Assembly (NCBI GenBank): GCA_002471275.1
Contig: DKPQ01000018.1
Span: forward strand, 1 to 64,000
Source: Flammeovirgaceae bacterium UBA7330
GTDB taxonomy: Bacteria; Bacteroidota; Bacteroidia; Cytophagales; Cyclobacteriaceae
Direction: 5' to 3'
Length of the DNA stretch: 64,000 bases
Part shown: piece after piece, positions 41,521 through 50,449 of the stretch
Numbering within the stretch: position 1 is the stretch's first letter
Layout: every line of letters begins with the position of its first letter
Notes under the pieces: model-generated
The model's input: the letters and a program-made list of their open reading frames with translations, nothing else
What the model was told of the DNA's origin: nothing
Databases searched by the model: none
Made by a program: the position numbers and the translations under genes

Positions 41521-43212
41521 TCAATAACCTGCTGCCTGACCATCTTTCCGGCTTTCGGAAGCTCCACGATAAACCTTGTTTTCTTTGTCCCACATGATCG
41601 CCTGGTATCCTCCGTAGGCACCACGTTCAAATCCTACTTCATGGCCTTTGGACATAAGGCCTCTGATGGTTTCATAACTGATACCGGATTCCACCCGGAT
41701 CATTCCTGTTTTTTCTGCGGGCAGACCAGTAGGAGTAGGAGATCCCGTATGGTCCCAGCGGGGAGCGTCTCCGGCTTCCTGCAGGTTCATTCCAAAGTCA
41801 ATCAGGTTCATCACAATCTGCGTGTGTCCCTGTGGTTGAAAGTCACCACCCATCACACCAAAGCTTACAAAGGGCTCACCATCTTTGGTAATAAAAGCAG
41901 GTATGATTGTATGAAAAGGTCGCTTTGCAGGAGCATAGGTGTTGGCCTGGCCAGGAGTGAGGCTAAAAAGCTCTCCTCTGTCCTGCAGCATAAAGCCTAA
42001 TCCGGGAGGTACCATGCCGGAGCCCATGCCCCGGTAATTACTTTGGATCAGTGAAACCATATTGCCATGCTTATCCGCTGTGGTCATATAAATGGTTTCA
42101 CCCACACTGATCTCTCCAGCCTCATAAATTCCTGCCCTGGAGCCAATGCGTTCACTGCGTTTCCTGGCATAGCTATCTGCAAGCAGTTCTATCACCGGAA
42201 CTTTAGCGAAATCCATGTCTGCATAATATTTAGCCCGGTCCTGAAAGGCCAACTTCTTGGCTTCGGTAAAAAGGTGTAAATGCTCGGTGCTCCCAAAGGG
42301 TATTTCAGAAAAATCAAATTCTTCCAGGATCTGAAGCATCTGGAGTGCCGCAATTCCCTGTCCATTGGGAGGTAGCTCCCATACATCATATCCTCTGTAA
42401 TTTATGGATACGGGTTCTACCCATTCGGATTGGTGTGAGGCCAGGTCTTCTTTCGAAAGGAAACCTCCATTGGCTTTTATGAAGTCTGAGATGATACCCG
42501 CAATTTCTCCTTTATAAAAAGCATCCCGACCTCCTTTGGCAATCTTGCGATAAGTACTAGCCAGCATCGGGTTTTTGAAGATTTCACCTTCACCTGGCAT
42601 CCTTCCTCCATTGGGATCCATGTAGGTTTCTTTGATATTTGGATAATGCTTCTCCAGCCTGTTTACAGAACCTTGCATCCCACTTCCTATCACTTGCGTC
42701 AATGGAAACCCATTTTCTGCATATTCAATGGCAGGAGCCAACAAGGTTTCTATTTTCATCGAACCAAATTTTTTGTGAAGCTCAAACCAACCATCCACAG
42801 CTCCGGGAACACTCACCGGAAGGGGTCCGTAGCTGGGGATTTCCTTCAACCCTTGTTTTTGAAAATATTCAAGCGTCAGGCTTTTGGGGGATCTGCCGCT
42901 GGCATTGAGCCCATAGAGCTTTTTGGATTTGGCATCCCAAACAATGGCAAACAGATCGCCGCCGATACCGCAACCTGTAGGCTCCATCAGGCCCAGTGCC
43001 GCATTTGCCGCGATGGCAGCATCGATGGCATTGCCTCCCTTTTTGAGTACGTCTAAGCCAATTTGTGTCGCCAGCGGATGGCTGGTGGCTACCATGCCAT
43101 TTTGGGCAAGTACTTCAGATCGGGTGGCAAACAGTTCACCGGAAATGCGGTCCTGAGCAATGGTGATGATTGAAATAAATAGGGTACACAGGGTAAGTAG
43201 TTTCTTTTGCAT
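41521..43212 (-). CDS. ggt: gamma-glutamyltransferase, secreted
   Basis: A 563-residue protein with a signal peptide (LLTLCTLFISIITIAQ). The N-terminal half has NAIDAAIAANAALGLMEPTGCGIGGD. The cleavage and nucleophile Thr aligns in GETIYMTTADKHGNMVSLIQSN, with the GGT-type second half FVSFGVMGGDFQPQGHTQ. It matures by self-cleavage into two subunits and hydrolyses or transfers gamma-glutamyl groups from glutathione in the periplasm. Length is normal. Confidence 0.93.
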   Translation of the reverse strand: MQKKLLTLCTLFISIITIAQDRISGELFATRSEVLAQNGMVATSHPLATQIGLDVLKKGGNAIDAAIAANAALGLMEPTGCGIGGDLFAIVWDAKSKKLYGLNASGRSPKSLTLEYFQKQGLKEIPSYGPLPVSVPGAVDGWFELHKKFGSMKIETLLAPAIEYAENGFPLTQVIGSGMQGSVNRLEKHYPNIKETYMDPNGGRMPGEGEIFKNPMLASTYRKIAKGGRDAFYKGEIAGIISDFIKANGGFLSKEDLASHQSEWVEPVSINYRGYDVWELPPNGQGIAALQMLQILEEFDFSEIPFGSTEHLHLFTEAKKLAFQDRAKYYADMDFAKVPVIELLADSYARKRSERIGSRAGIYEAGEISVGETIYMTTADKHGNMVSLIQSNYRGMGSGMVPPGLGFMLQDRGELFSLTPGQANTYAPAKRPFHTIIPAFITKDGEPFVSFGVMGGDFQPQGHTQIVMNLIDFGMNLQEAGDAPRWDHTGSPTPTGLPAEKTGMIRVESGISYETIRGLMSKGHEVGFERGAYGGYQAIMWDKENKVYRGASESRKDGQAAGY

Positions 43213-43363
43213 GGGTATTGGCTTGTTAAGATGCTATCGTAAGATAAAATAATCTCCTGGGAATTGTAAAGAGCATTCCAATGCAAAGAGAGATACTGGT
43301 TTAAAATTGACATGATCCAAATTTTATTATGGACTGCTTGGAAATTTCATTTAGATATTATTT

Positions 43364-43386
43364 ACTTTGTAATTCAAAGTACTTTT
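43364..43386. promoter_or_regulatory. operator-like motif before the membrane/winged-helix operon
   Basis: ACTTTG, five bases, CAAAGT (inverted repeat, 43364-43380), followed at once by ACTTTT. The same arrangement recurs at 44308-44330 before creD. It overlaps the region just upstream of the ATG at 43388, so binding there would block transcription or translation. The regulator encoded at 44002 is the natural candidate. Confidence 0.6.
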
Positions 43387-43387
43387 C

Positions 43388-44005
43388 ATGAATCAAAATA
43401 AATATTTACGAGACCTGCAGGATATCAAGGACATCATGAGCAGGTCTTCTCGATTTATTTCACTGAGTGGCCTTTCCGGGATATTTGCTGGCCTTTTTGC
43501 GTTGGGAGGAGCATACGCTGCCTATCAGACCGTGTACTCGGGCCAGGATTATCTAAACCATAGGTATGCGGTGATCACCAGGGAAAGTCTTATGACACTC
43601 CTGATCATTGCACTTGTCACGTTGGCTTTGTCTATCGGGGCAGGGATTTTTTTCACGTCAAGGGAAACCAGGAAGCAAAATGAGAAAGTATGGGATCATC
43701 AAACCAGGCGGCTGCTCATCAACCTTGCCATTCCGCTTGTGACCGGAGGGATCGTCTGTCTGATATTGCTTTTAAAGGGATTTGTTGGGATTATTGCGCC
43801 TCTGACCCTGATTTTTTACGGGCTAGCACTGGTAAATGCAAGTAAGTATACCCTGAATGAGGTTCGAAGTTTAGGCATCATTGAAATAGTGCTGGGATTG
43901 ATTTCCCTGCAATTTATTGGGTATGGTTTGCTGGTTTGGGCAATTGGGTTTGGAGTCATGCACATTGTCTATGGCACCATGATGCAGTTAAAGTATAAAT
44001 CGTGA
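43388..44005 (+). CDS. multi-span membrane protein of the CreD locus
   Basis: A 205-residue protein with about six hydrophobic segments (first FISLSGLSGIFAGLFALGGAYAAY, last GLLVWAIGFGVMHIVYG). No catalytic motif is seen; I do not recognise a named family. It ends by overlapping the winged-helix gene by four bases, so they are translated together. The shared operator motif with creD suggests one regulon for membrane stress. Confidence 0.8.
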   Translation: MNQNKYLRDLQDIKDIMSRSSRFISLSGLSGIFAGLFALGGAYAAYQTVYSGQDYLNHRYAVITRESLMTLLIIALVTLALSIGAGIFFTSRETRKQNEKVWDHQTRRLLINLAIPLVTGGIVCLILLLKGFVGIIAPLTLIFYGLALVNASKYTLNEVRSLGIIEIVLGLISLQFIGYGLLVWAIGFGVMHIVYGTMMQLKYKS

Positions 44006-44292
44006 AGCACCTTCTTAAGGATTTAAATAAGGCTTTTGAAAACAAAGTTCGCCTCGGCATTATGTCTGCTTTGGTGGTCAATGATTACCTGGATTTCAAT
44101 GCATTAAAGGAGTTGTTGGAAGTGACGGATGGAAACCTGGCCAGTCATCTGAAATCGCTTGAGAAGAGCAAATATGTGACTTTCAAAAAGGAGTTTCGGG
44201 ATAGGAAGCCAAATACAAGATACTCTGTGACTAAAGAAGGCAGGAGTGCTTTTGTAAAGCACATCAAGGCGATAGAACAATTACTCAAATAA
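44002..44292 (+). CDS. winged-helix transcriptional regulator (HTH_34/MarR-like)
   Basis: A 96-residue single-domain regulator from a GTG start overlapping the previous stop. The pattern LNKAFENKVRLGIMSALVVNDYLDFNALKELLEVTDGNLASHLKSLEKSKYVTFKKEFRDRKPNTRYSVTKEG is the winged helix of the family, with the recognition helix GNLASHLKSLE. It is too small to bind a ligand in a separate domain and probably acts as a dimer. It likely represses both its own operon and creD through the ACTTTG/CAAAGT motifs. Confidence 0.9.
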   Translation: MKHLLKDLNKAFENKVRLGIMSALVVNDYLDFNALKELLEVTDGNLASHLKSLEKSKYVTFKKEFRDRKPNTRYSVTKEGRSAFVKHIKAIEQLLK

Positions 44293-44307
44293 TTTTTTTA
44301 ACTAAAC

Positions 44308-44330
44308 ACTTTGAAATGCAAAGTACTTTT
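44308..44330. promoter_or_regulatory. operator-like motif before creD
   Basis: ACTTTG (44308-44313), five bases, CAAAGT (44319-44324), followed by ACTTTT. It matches the copy at 43364-43386 base for base outside the spacer. The spacers read AAATG and TAATT. It lies 15 bases before the creD ATG at 44345. Confidence 0.62.
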
Positions 44331-44344
44331 AAACACCAATAATT

Positions 44345-45676
44345 ATGAATATGGAAAATCCAATTGAAAGACTCAATAGCTGGATGAGAAATTCGGTTAT
44401 GCTAAAACTGATCACCATAATGATCCTGACTTTGTTGCTCCTGATCCCTGCTTCGATGATTGAATCAACTATTCGGGAAAGGGAAGGACTCAATATGGAA
44501 GCCATCGAAGAGGTGAGTTCTATCTGGGCCAGACAGCAGCAAGTGAATGGTCCGATTTTGGCCATCCCAGTGATTTATGAATACAAAGAGGAGGAAAAAA
44601 TCAAGACCTTAACAAAGCACCTGTTCATTCTTCCTGAAAATCTAGTGGTTGAAGGATCAATTAGTCCCGAAAAGCTTCACCGTGGGATTTACGAGATAGT
44701 TGTTTATAAGTCCTCGATGAATATAGGAGGAAGTTTTAGACTTGATCAGGAGATAGACCAAACGAATTTGAAGGAGATTCAGTTTGGAAAAGCATTCCTT
44801 ACCATTGGGATCTCGGACATGCGAGGTATTAAAAACGATATTGATTTTCGCTGGGGAGGGAAGCAACTTGGTGTTGAACCAGGTTCCAGAATCAGTCATA
44901 TGATCCATTCCGGAGTGACCATCAATGTGCCTGACCTGACCCCTCAGATGGGTTCAGAAGTTGATTTTACATTTGAATTGGATTTACATGGTAGCCAAAA
45001 CCTGTCTTTTGTCCCCATAGGAAGCAAAACGGATGTGAAAATTGAATCCGAATGGTCTTCACCCAGCTTCAATGGCAACTTTTTGCCAGCTACACGGGAG
45101 GTAACAGATGAAGGATTTAATGCTTATTGGTCTATCCTTGAGTTAAACCGTAATTATCCTCAATCCTGGGTTGGACCGGACCAGTCCCATGTTTTGGAAT
45201 CCTCTGCATTTGGTGTGGATTTATTACTTCCCCTGGATGATTATCAAAAATCCATGCGATCTGCTAAATATGCCATCATGACCATCGCATTGACTTTCCT
45301 GATGTTTTTTCTGGTAGAGATTATCACTAAAAGAAAGATCCACCCTTTTCAGTATATATTGGTGGGTCTTGCATTGTGCTTGTTTTATATACTACTGGTT
45401 TCCATTTCTGAACAGTTGAATTTCAACCTGGCATACCTGATCTCGATGTTGGCCATTGTGTCTATGATTGTGCTTTACTCTTTGAGCATGTTTAAGAAGC
45501 AAATCCTTTCCATGGTGTTGGTTGCAGTGCTTTTAGGGATTTATGGATTTCTTTTTGTGACCCTTCAGCTTGCTGATTATGCTTTGCTGATGGGTAGTGT
45601 CGGGCTGACATTGATCCTGGCGGCAACGATGTATTTCACCAGAAATATTGACTGGTACAGGCTCAATAGAGAGTAG
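44345..45676 (+). CDS. creD: CreD family inner-membrane protein
   Basis: A 443-residue protein. A first membrane segment (LKLITIMILTLLLLIPASMI) is followed by the CreD-type region REREGLNMEAIEEVSSIWARQQQVNGPILAIPV and a large periplasmic beta domain. The C-terminal part has about five more segments (MTIALTFLMFFLVEII, YILVGLALCLFYILLVSI, and others). CreD is tied to envelope stress and beta-lactam responses in other bacteria. The operator copy upstream links it to the winged-helix regulator at 44002. Confidence 0.92.
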   Translation: MNMENPIERLNSWMRNSVMLKLITIMILTLLLLIPASMIESTIREREGLNMEAIEEVSSIWARQQQVNGPILAIPVIYEYKEEEKIKTLTKHLFILPENLVVEGSISPEKLHRGIYEIVVYKSSMNIGGSFRLDQEIDQTNLKEIQFGKAFLTIGISDMRGIKNDIDFRWGGKQLGVEPGSRISHMIHSGVTINVPDLTPQMGSEVDFTFELDLHGSQNLSFVPIGSKTDVKIESEWSSPSFNGNFLPATREVTDEGFNAYWSILELNRNYPQSWVGPDQSHVLESSAFGVDLLLPLDDYQKSMRSAKYAIMTIALTFLMFFLVEIITKRKIHPFQYILVGLALCLFYILLVSISEQLNFNLAYLISMLAIVSMIVLYSLSMFKKQILSMVLVAVLLGIYGFLFVTLQLADYALLMGSVGLTLILAATMYFTRNIDWYRLNRE

Positions 45677-45780
45677 CGTTTTCAGATCACTCCTTCAAAA
45701 TGTTGATGGAGTGATCAATTATTTGCACAGAGTTGTCTCCCTTTTCCTATCTTTATTATGCCAACTTTAACCCGGATGCC

Positions 45781-46659
45781 ATGAGTAAGTATTTATTGAT
45801 CCTTCTTGTCCTATTTTTTGCCTGTCAAAGCCCTCAAAAGAAAGCTGCTGAGGAAGGACAATCAAATTCCGCTGAACCATTATTTAAAGTGCCACTGGGA
45901 GTTCAGGCCTATACTTTTCGGAATAGCTTTCCGCAGGGTGTGGAAGCCACATTAGACTCCATTGCCAATTTGGGTATTGTAGAGCTGGAGGGCGGGCCGG
46001 TCGGAGATTATACACCGGAGGAGTTCCGGAAATTGTGTGAGGATCGGGGGATTACCATACCAAGCACTGGAGCAGGATATCAAGAGTTGGTCGATAATCC
46101 TCAGGCAGTGGCTGATAAAGCCAAAGCTTTGGGAGCCAGTTTTGTGATGTGTGCCTGGATCCCGCATGACCGGGGTGCATTCAATCTGGACAATGCGAAA
46201 GAGGCAGTCAGTGTATTCAACAAGGCTGGTAAGGTGCTTAAAGAGAATGGAGTCACGTTTACCTACCATGTCCATGGCTATGAGTTTCAGCCTCATGAAA
46301 GCGGAACCCTGATGAATTATCTTATCGAGGAGACCAATCCGGAATATGTATCCTTTGAGATGGACATTCTATGGACACATTTCGGAGGAGGAGATCCTGT
46401 GGCTCTGCTTAAACAATACGGGGATCGCTGGAAACTTCTTCATGTGAAAGACCTGAGAAAAGGGACTCCAAAAGACCTGACCGGGGGTACATCGATTGAA
46501 AATGATGTGGTATTAGGTCAGGGTGAACTGGATATTCCCAATATCCTGAAAGCATCCAATGAGATAGGCATCAAGCACATGTTTATAGAGGATGAAAGCC
46601 CACAACCCATGGTGCAGGTACCCCAAAGTATTGCTTATTTGAAGAGCTTAACATACTGA
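45781..46659 (+). CDS. lipoprotein sugar phosphate isomerase/epimerase (xylose isomerase-like TIM barrel)
   Basis: 292 residues from the ATG at 45781, which gives a clean lipoprotein signal (LLILLVLFFAC); a longer frame from TTG at 45733 is rejected. The AP-endonuclease-2/xylose-isomerase-like TIM barrel shows GVQAYTFRNSFPQGVEATLDSI, FTYHVHGYEFQPHES, FEMDILWTHFGGGDP and LLHVKDLRKGTP, with the metal-binding His, Asp and Glu set. It probably isomerises a sugar. The lipid anchor puts it in the periplasm or on the surface, as for many Bacteroidota relatives. Confidence 0.87.
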   Translation: MSKYLLILLVLFFACQSPQKKAAEEGQSNSAEPLFKVPLGVQAYTFRNSFPQGVEATLDSIANLGIVELEGGPVGDYTPEEFRKLCEDRGITIPSTGAGYQELVDNPQAVADKAKALGASFVMCAWIPHDRGAFNLDNAKEAVSVFNKAGKVLKENGVTFTYHVHGYEFQPHESGTLMNYLIEETNPEYVSFEMDILWTHFGGGDPVALLKQYGDRWKLLHVKDLRKGTPKDLTGGTSIENDVVLGQGELDIPNILKASNEIGIKHMFIEDESPQPMVQVPQSIAYLKSLTY

Positions 46660-46797
46660 TCGCATTCAGTTGTCTATTAGGCATATTACCTAAAGCCATT
46701 AGAATAAAGCGTATTTTTCTGATTTCAGGTAATTGCTGATGTATTTGGGTGTTGATATTTCTCATCTTTGAGGTATAAACCACTAAATACGGAAAGA

Positions 46798-46890
46798 ATG
46801 GAAAAGCGTAGAATTAAAACCAGAATGGTTAAACTTCAGTTTGCAATCATCACTTTTGTCAACCTATTGTTTGTATTGGCCCTGATGTAA
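46798..46890 (+). CDS. possible 30-residue small membrane protein
   Basis: A short frame MEKRRIKTRMVKLQFAIITF followed by VNLLFVLALM: a basic N-terminus and one hydrophobic helix ending at the stop, the usual shape of bacterial one-segment microproteins. A purine-rich GGAAAG lies just before the ATG. It lies alone between the isomerase gene and the convergent SMP-30 gene. It could be chance, but the composition is not. Confidence 0.4.
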   Translation: MEKRRIKTRMVKLQFAIITFVNLLFVLALM

Positions 46891-46898
46891 TGGGGTCT

Positions 46899-47792
46899 TT
46901 AAGACACCCGCTTAAAACGATTAGCGGGTACCCCCTTGTATTTCCCTTTTGTATCATATACAAATAATGACCCAGCCAGGGGTTCTTTACTCAAGGCTTC
47001 ATTACTTAGTCCTTTTCTGGCACAGGTGATATACAGTTGATCCAGCTTTTCACCACCAAAAGCACAGGAAGTAACCTGACTCACCGGCATTTTAACCGAG
47101 AATAACTTTTCGCCAGTTTCAGGGTCCCATCGGGCAACCTGGTATCCACCCCAGTGTGCAATCCATAGTTTATTTTCGTTGTCTATAGTCATTCCGTCAG
47201 GAAACCCTTCGGATTCAGAAATGGTCACCGCTACTCTTTTATTTGTTATTGAGCCCGTTGAATTGTCAAAGTCAAATGCCCACACCTCCTTTGTTGGGGT
47301 GTCGATGTAGTACATGGTTTTTTTATCTGTGGTCCATACTAATCCATTAGAGATGCTGATATTATCCAGTTTTTTCTCAATCGATAAATCAGGGTGCAAA
47401 CAGTAAAGACCACCAAATGGTCCATCTTCTGCCTGGGGCATGGTGCCAGCCCAGTAGCGTCCTGCCGGATCGCATTTTCCATCATTAAAACGGTTACCTT
47501 CAAGGTCTTTTTCCACCTCTCCAAGGGTATGGAAAGATTTCTTCTCCCAGTCCAGGCCCACGAAGGAACGGTTGTTAAGTAATATTACTTCTTCTGATGC
47601 TGAGGGTACGACCGACCCAAGAAATCCACCGACTTCGATGGAGTCATGTTTGCCATTTTTGGAGTCCAGCCTGTGCAATATCCCCTGGTAGATATCCACC
47701 CAATAAAGACATTTTCTTTGATCATCCCAAATAGAACCTTCACCCAGTGTAGACTGGATCTCAACTGCAATACTTAAGTTTTCTGTTCGCAT
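46899..47792 (-). CDS. SMP-30/gluconolactonase family lactonase
   Basis: A 297-residue beta-propeller protein with no signal peptide. The family pattern is seen in TLGEGSIWDDQRKCLYWVDIYQG (N-terminal Glu metal ligand), RFNDGKCDPAGRYWAGTM (Asn/Asp ligands), ISNGLVWTTDKKTMYYIDT and FPDGMTIDNENKLWIAHW. It opens sugar acid lactones using a divalent metal. It is three bases downstream of the sulfatase gene's stop, so they form one operon. Confidence 0.92.
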   Translation of the reverse strand: MRTENLSIAVEIQSTLGEGSIWDDQRKCLYWVDIYQGILHRLDSKNGKHDSIEVGGFLGSVVPSASEEVILLNNRSFVGLDWEKKSFHTLGEVEKDLEGNRFNDGKCDPAGRYWAGTMPQAEDGPFGGLYCLHPDLSIEKKLDNISISNGLVWTTDKKTMYYIDTPTKEVWAFDFDNSTGSITNKRVAVTISESEGFPDGMTIDNENKLWIAHWGGYQVARWDPETGEKLFSVKMPVSQVTSCAFGGEKLDQLYITCARKGLSNEALSKEPLAGSLFVYDTKGKYKGVPANRFKRVS

Positions 47793-47795
47793 TTT

Positions 47796-49193
47796 TTATT
47801 CTCTGTCAGCAAGCATGTCAGCACCCGGAACCAGGTCCTGACGATGCTTTTCAATCAAAGCGTCAATTTTAGCAACCATTTCAGTATTATCCTCATAAAT
47901 GTTCCATTCTTCTGAAGGATCAACTGAAAGATTGAATAGGAGGGGGGTCTCCAGTTTTTCTTTCTTTTCCCACATTCCATATGATCCCTGAATGGTATAA
48001 TGTGCTTTGTAATCTCCCAACCTTGCAGCGTAGATTTCTGTGCCACGGTAATAGAGCAAATGGTCGCGCGGGCTTTCTTTTCCTTCCAGAAGAGTGGCTG
48101 TAAGATCTAACCCATCGATGATTCGATCCTTGGGGATTTCACCACCAGCCATAGTCACCAGGGTGGTAAAGATGTCTAAGGTAGACCCCAGGTCTGTCTG
48201 TATTCCTGGCTTGATTTTCCCAGGCCACCAGAATATTCCCGGTACTCGCATACCTGCTTCCCAGGTATTTCCTTTGCCTCCTCTGAGTAGTCCGGCAGAC
48301 CCTCCGTGACTACGGAAAACTCGCCATGGACCATTGTCTGAAGTGAAAATGACCATGGTATTTTCCGCCAATCCCTCTTCTTTCAGGGTGCGGAGTATCT
48401 TGCCCACTCCATCATCAATTTCCTGGATCACATCACCATACAATCCCCTCAGGCTGGAACCTGCAAAATCTTCGGAGGTAAAAAGTGGAATGTGAGGCAG
48501 GTTGTGTGCCAGGTAAATGAAAAACGGCTCCTCTTTATGTGTTTTAATATAGTCTACGGCAGCCTGACTGTACCTTTTGGTGATGGTATGCTGTTCGGCA
48601 GGTCTTTCAATGATCTCAGTGTCTTTCATTAGGGGAACATTGTAATATCTGGTAGGGATGGTGTCTGCAAATTCCCAATATCCATGACCTTCTGTCTGTG
48701 CATCCATGTCATTGCTGTAAGGGATGCCGAAGTAGGAGTCAAAACCATTGTTGGTAGGAAGAAATTGTTCCTTATGGCCCAGATGCCATTTCCCAATGGC
48801 GGTCGTCTGGTATCCCAGCTCTTTCAATGCTTCCGCAACTGTGATTTCTTCCGCAGGTAGTCCATTCACCGAATTGGGGAACAATACCCTGGATTTATCG
48901 CTACACATTCCATTTCGGATCGGATATCTTCCGGTCATGAGTGCGGCCCTTGAGGGTGTGCAAACCGAAGCAGCCACATAAAAGTTGGTCCACTTTTGAC
49001 CTTCTACAGCCATCTGATCCAGATTGGGTGTCAGGATGGTAGGGTGACCGTAAGTGCCCAGGTCTCCATAGCCCAGGTCATCACAGAAAATGACAACAAA
49101 ATTTGGTTTGTCCGAGGTTTTTGTAGTGTCGGGTGGCTGGCAGCCAAATAAAAGGGATATCAGGAATAGGGGAATGAGGTTAAGGTGTTTCAT
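47796..49193 (-). CDS. secreted Cys-type sulfatase (lipoprotein)
   Basis: A 465-residue protein with a lipoprotein signal (LFLISLLFGCQPP). The N-terminal metal site is IFCDDLGYGDLGTYGH. The formylglycine motif C-x-P-S-R is CTPSRAALMTGRYP; the Cys is converted by a maturase not seen in the window. Later, GKWHLGH and FTSDNGPW complete the alkaline-phosphatase-like core. It hydrolyses sulfate esters of polysaccharides, probably from marine algae, and its upstream promoter region is next to the GH5-like gene on the other strand. Confidence 0.92.
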   Translation of the reverse strand: MKHLNLIPLFLISLLFGCQPPDTTKTSDKPNFVVIFCDDLGYGDLGTYGHPTILTPNLDQMAVEGQKWTNFYVAASVCTPSRAALMTGRYPIRNGMCSDKSRVLFPNSVNGLPAEEITVAEALKELGYQTTAIGKWHLGHKEQFLPTNNGFDSYFGIPYSNDMDAQTEGHGYWEFADTIPTRYYNVPLMKDTEIIERPAEQHTITKRYSQAAVDYIKTHKEEPFFIYLAHNLPHIPLFTSEDFAGSSLRGLYGDVIQEIDDGVGKILRTLKEEGLAENTMVIFTSDNGPWRVFRSHGGSAGLLRGGKGNTWEAGMRVPGIFWWPGKIKPGIQTDLGSTLDIFTTLVTMAGGEIPKDRIIDGLDLTATLLEGKESPRDHLLYYRGTEIYAARLGDYKAHYTIQGSYGMWEKKEKLETPLLFNLSVDPSEEWNIYEDNTEMVAKIDALIEKHRQDLVPGADMLADRE

Positions 49194-49276
49194 GATCAGA
49201 TTTGGTTTGGGAAACGCTAATTTAACCGGAGTTTTGTATAAAATCAGAGATTGCTATATTCATTTCAACTGACGAG

Positions 49277-49370
49277 ATAGCCACGAAGGCTTAAAGGCAC
49301 AAAGAAATATCCTTGCTTGAACAGTAGTGAATTCTCCGGCGAAACTTTGAGCCCTGGTGCCTATGTAGCA
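49277..49370. repeat. imperfect inverted-repeat element
   Basis: TAGCCACGAAGGC, then AAGGCACAAAG on the left, and CTTTGAGCCCTGGTGCCTATGTAGC on the right, form a long imperfect palindrome across about 95 bases. The wording 'gccacgaaggc ... aaggcacaaag' resembles short dispersed repeats I have seen in other genomes. Weak. Confidence 0.35.
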
Positions 49371-49460
49371 TATGTATGTCATCGTTTCCAAACTCAAGAC
49401 AGTTCAGGATTGTGTTGTCTGGCCGTATATTTAGTTTAATTTTCCAAATAAAATAGCCAA

Positions 49461-50438
49461 ATGATCAGCTCATTCAGACTATTTATTCATGTATTCGGAA
49501 TAGCGTGTTTTGCCTGCAGTGAGGATGTCCACCGCGAGACCTTTTATGTAGAGGGGCCTAAGATTTTTGCTCCCAATGGAGAATCGTTCATTGCCAGGGG
49601 AGTCAACAAGATGATCTTTTACCAGGACCGATCCGGGGAGGAATCATACCGAGAAATCGCCAGGACGGGCGCCAATATTGTCAGGATACTTTGGTTTACT
49701 ACGGGGACAGCAGAAGAACTGGATGTTACACTTACCAATTGCATTGCCCATAACATGGTGGCCATGCCAGCAGTCTGGGAAGCCACTGGGAAATGGGAGA
49801 GACTGCAACAGTGTGTAGACTATTGGAGTAGGGAAGACATTGTAGCGGTTATCGAAAAACATAAAAAGTATGTCTTGCTGAACATTGCCAATGAAGCCGG
49901 AAACCATGATGTTTCACCTGGTGATTATCGAGAGACTTATCAAAATGCAGTACTAAAATTGAGAAATGCCGGGATCACTGTTCCCCTGGTGATAGATGCT
50001 GCCGGCTGGGGTAGGAGGGAGAGTGATATTCTGAATCAGGGGCCGGAAATTCTCAAGGCTGATCCTGACAGGAACCTGATTTTTTCCTGGCACCAATGGG
50101 ACGCTAGTATTCCTCAAAGTAGAATTAAAGATGCTATTGATGGAGCCAGAAGCAAGAACCTGGCATTCATGATTGGGGAGTTTGCTCACAAAGAGGTAGG
50201 CTGCAAATGCTGTATAGATTATAAATACATCCTCGATTATTGTCAGGAGACCGGTACTGGCTGGATGGCCTGGTCATGGGGGTCAGGGAATAACGATTGT
50301 GCCGAGATGGACATGACAGAAAATAATCAACTGGAAACACTTCATGGCTGGGGCTTTGAAGTGGCCTTATCTTTGAAAAACAGCATTCAAAATACCTCAA
50401 AAAGGCCTTGTATATTTCCCAACATGGGATGTGACTAA
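49461..50438 (+). CDS. GH5-like endoglycanase/mannanase, secreted
   Basis: A 325-residue protein with an N-terminal signal that could be a lipoprotein (FACSED). The (beta/alpha)8 pattern has the acid/base Glu in VLLNIANEAGN at about residue 140, and the nucleophile Glu in FMIGEFAHKEVGC. The strand order (FIARGVNKM, IVRILWF, LIFSWHQWD, GWMAWSWG) is that of GH5 clan A. The substrate is probably a beta-mannan or glucan. It precedes the PepSY membrane protein by 11 bases. Confidence 0.85.
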   Translation: MISSFRLFIHVFGIACFACSEDVHRETFYVEGPKIFAPNGESFIARGVNKMIFYQDRSGEESYREIARTGANIVRILWFTTGTAEELDVTLTNCIAHNMVAMPAVWEATGKWERLQQCVDYWSREDIVAVIEKHKKYVLLNIANEAGNHDVSPGDYRETYQNAVLKLRNAGITVPLVIDAAGWGRRESDILNQGPEILKADPDRNLIFSWHQWDASIPQSRIKDAIDGARSKNLAFMIGEFAHKEVGCKCCIDYKYILDYCQETGTGWMAWSWGSGNNDCAEMDMTENNQLETLHGWGFEVALSLKNSIQNTSKRPCIFPNMGCD

Positions 50439-50449
50439 AATTTCAATAA

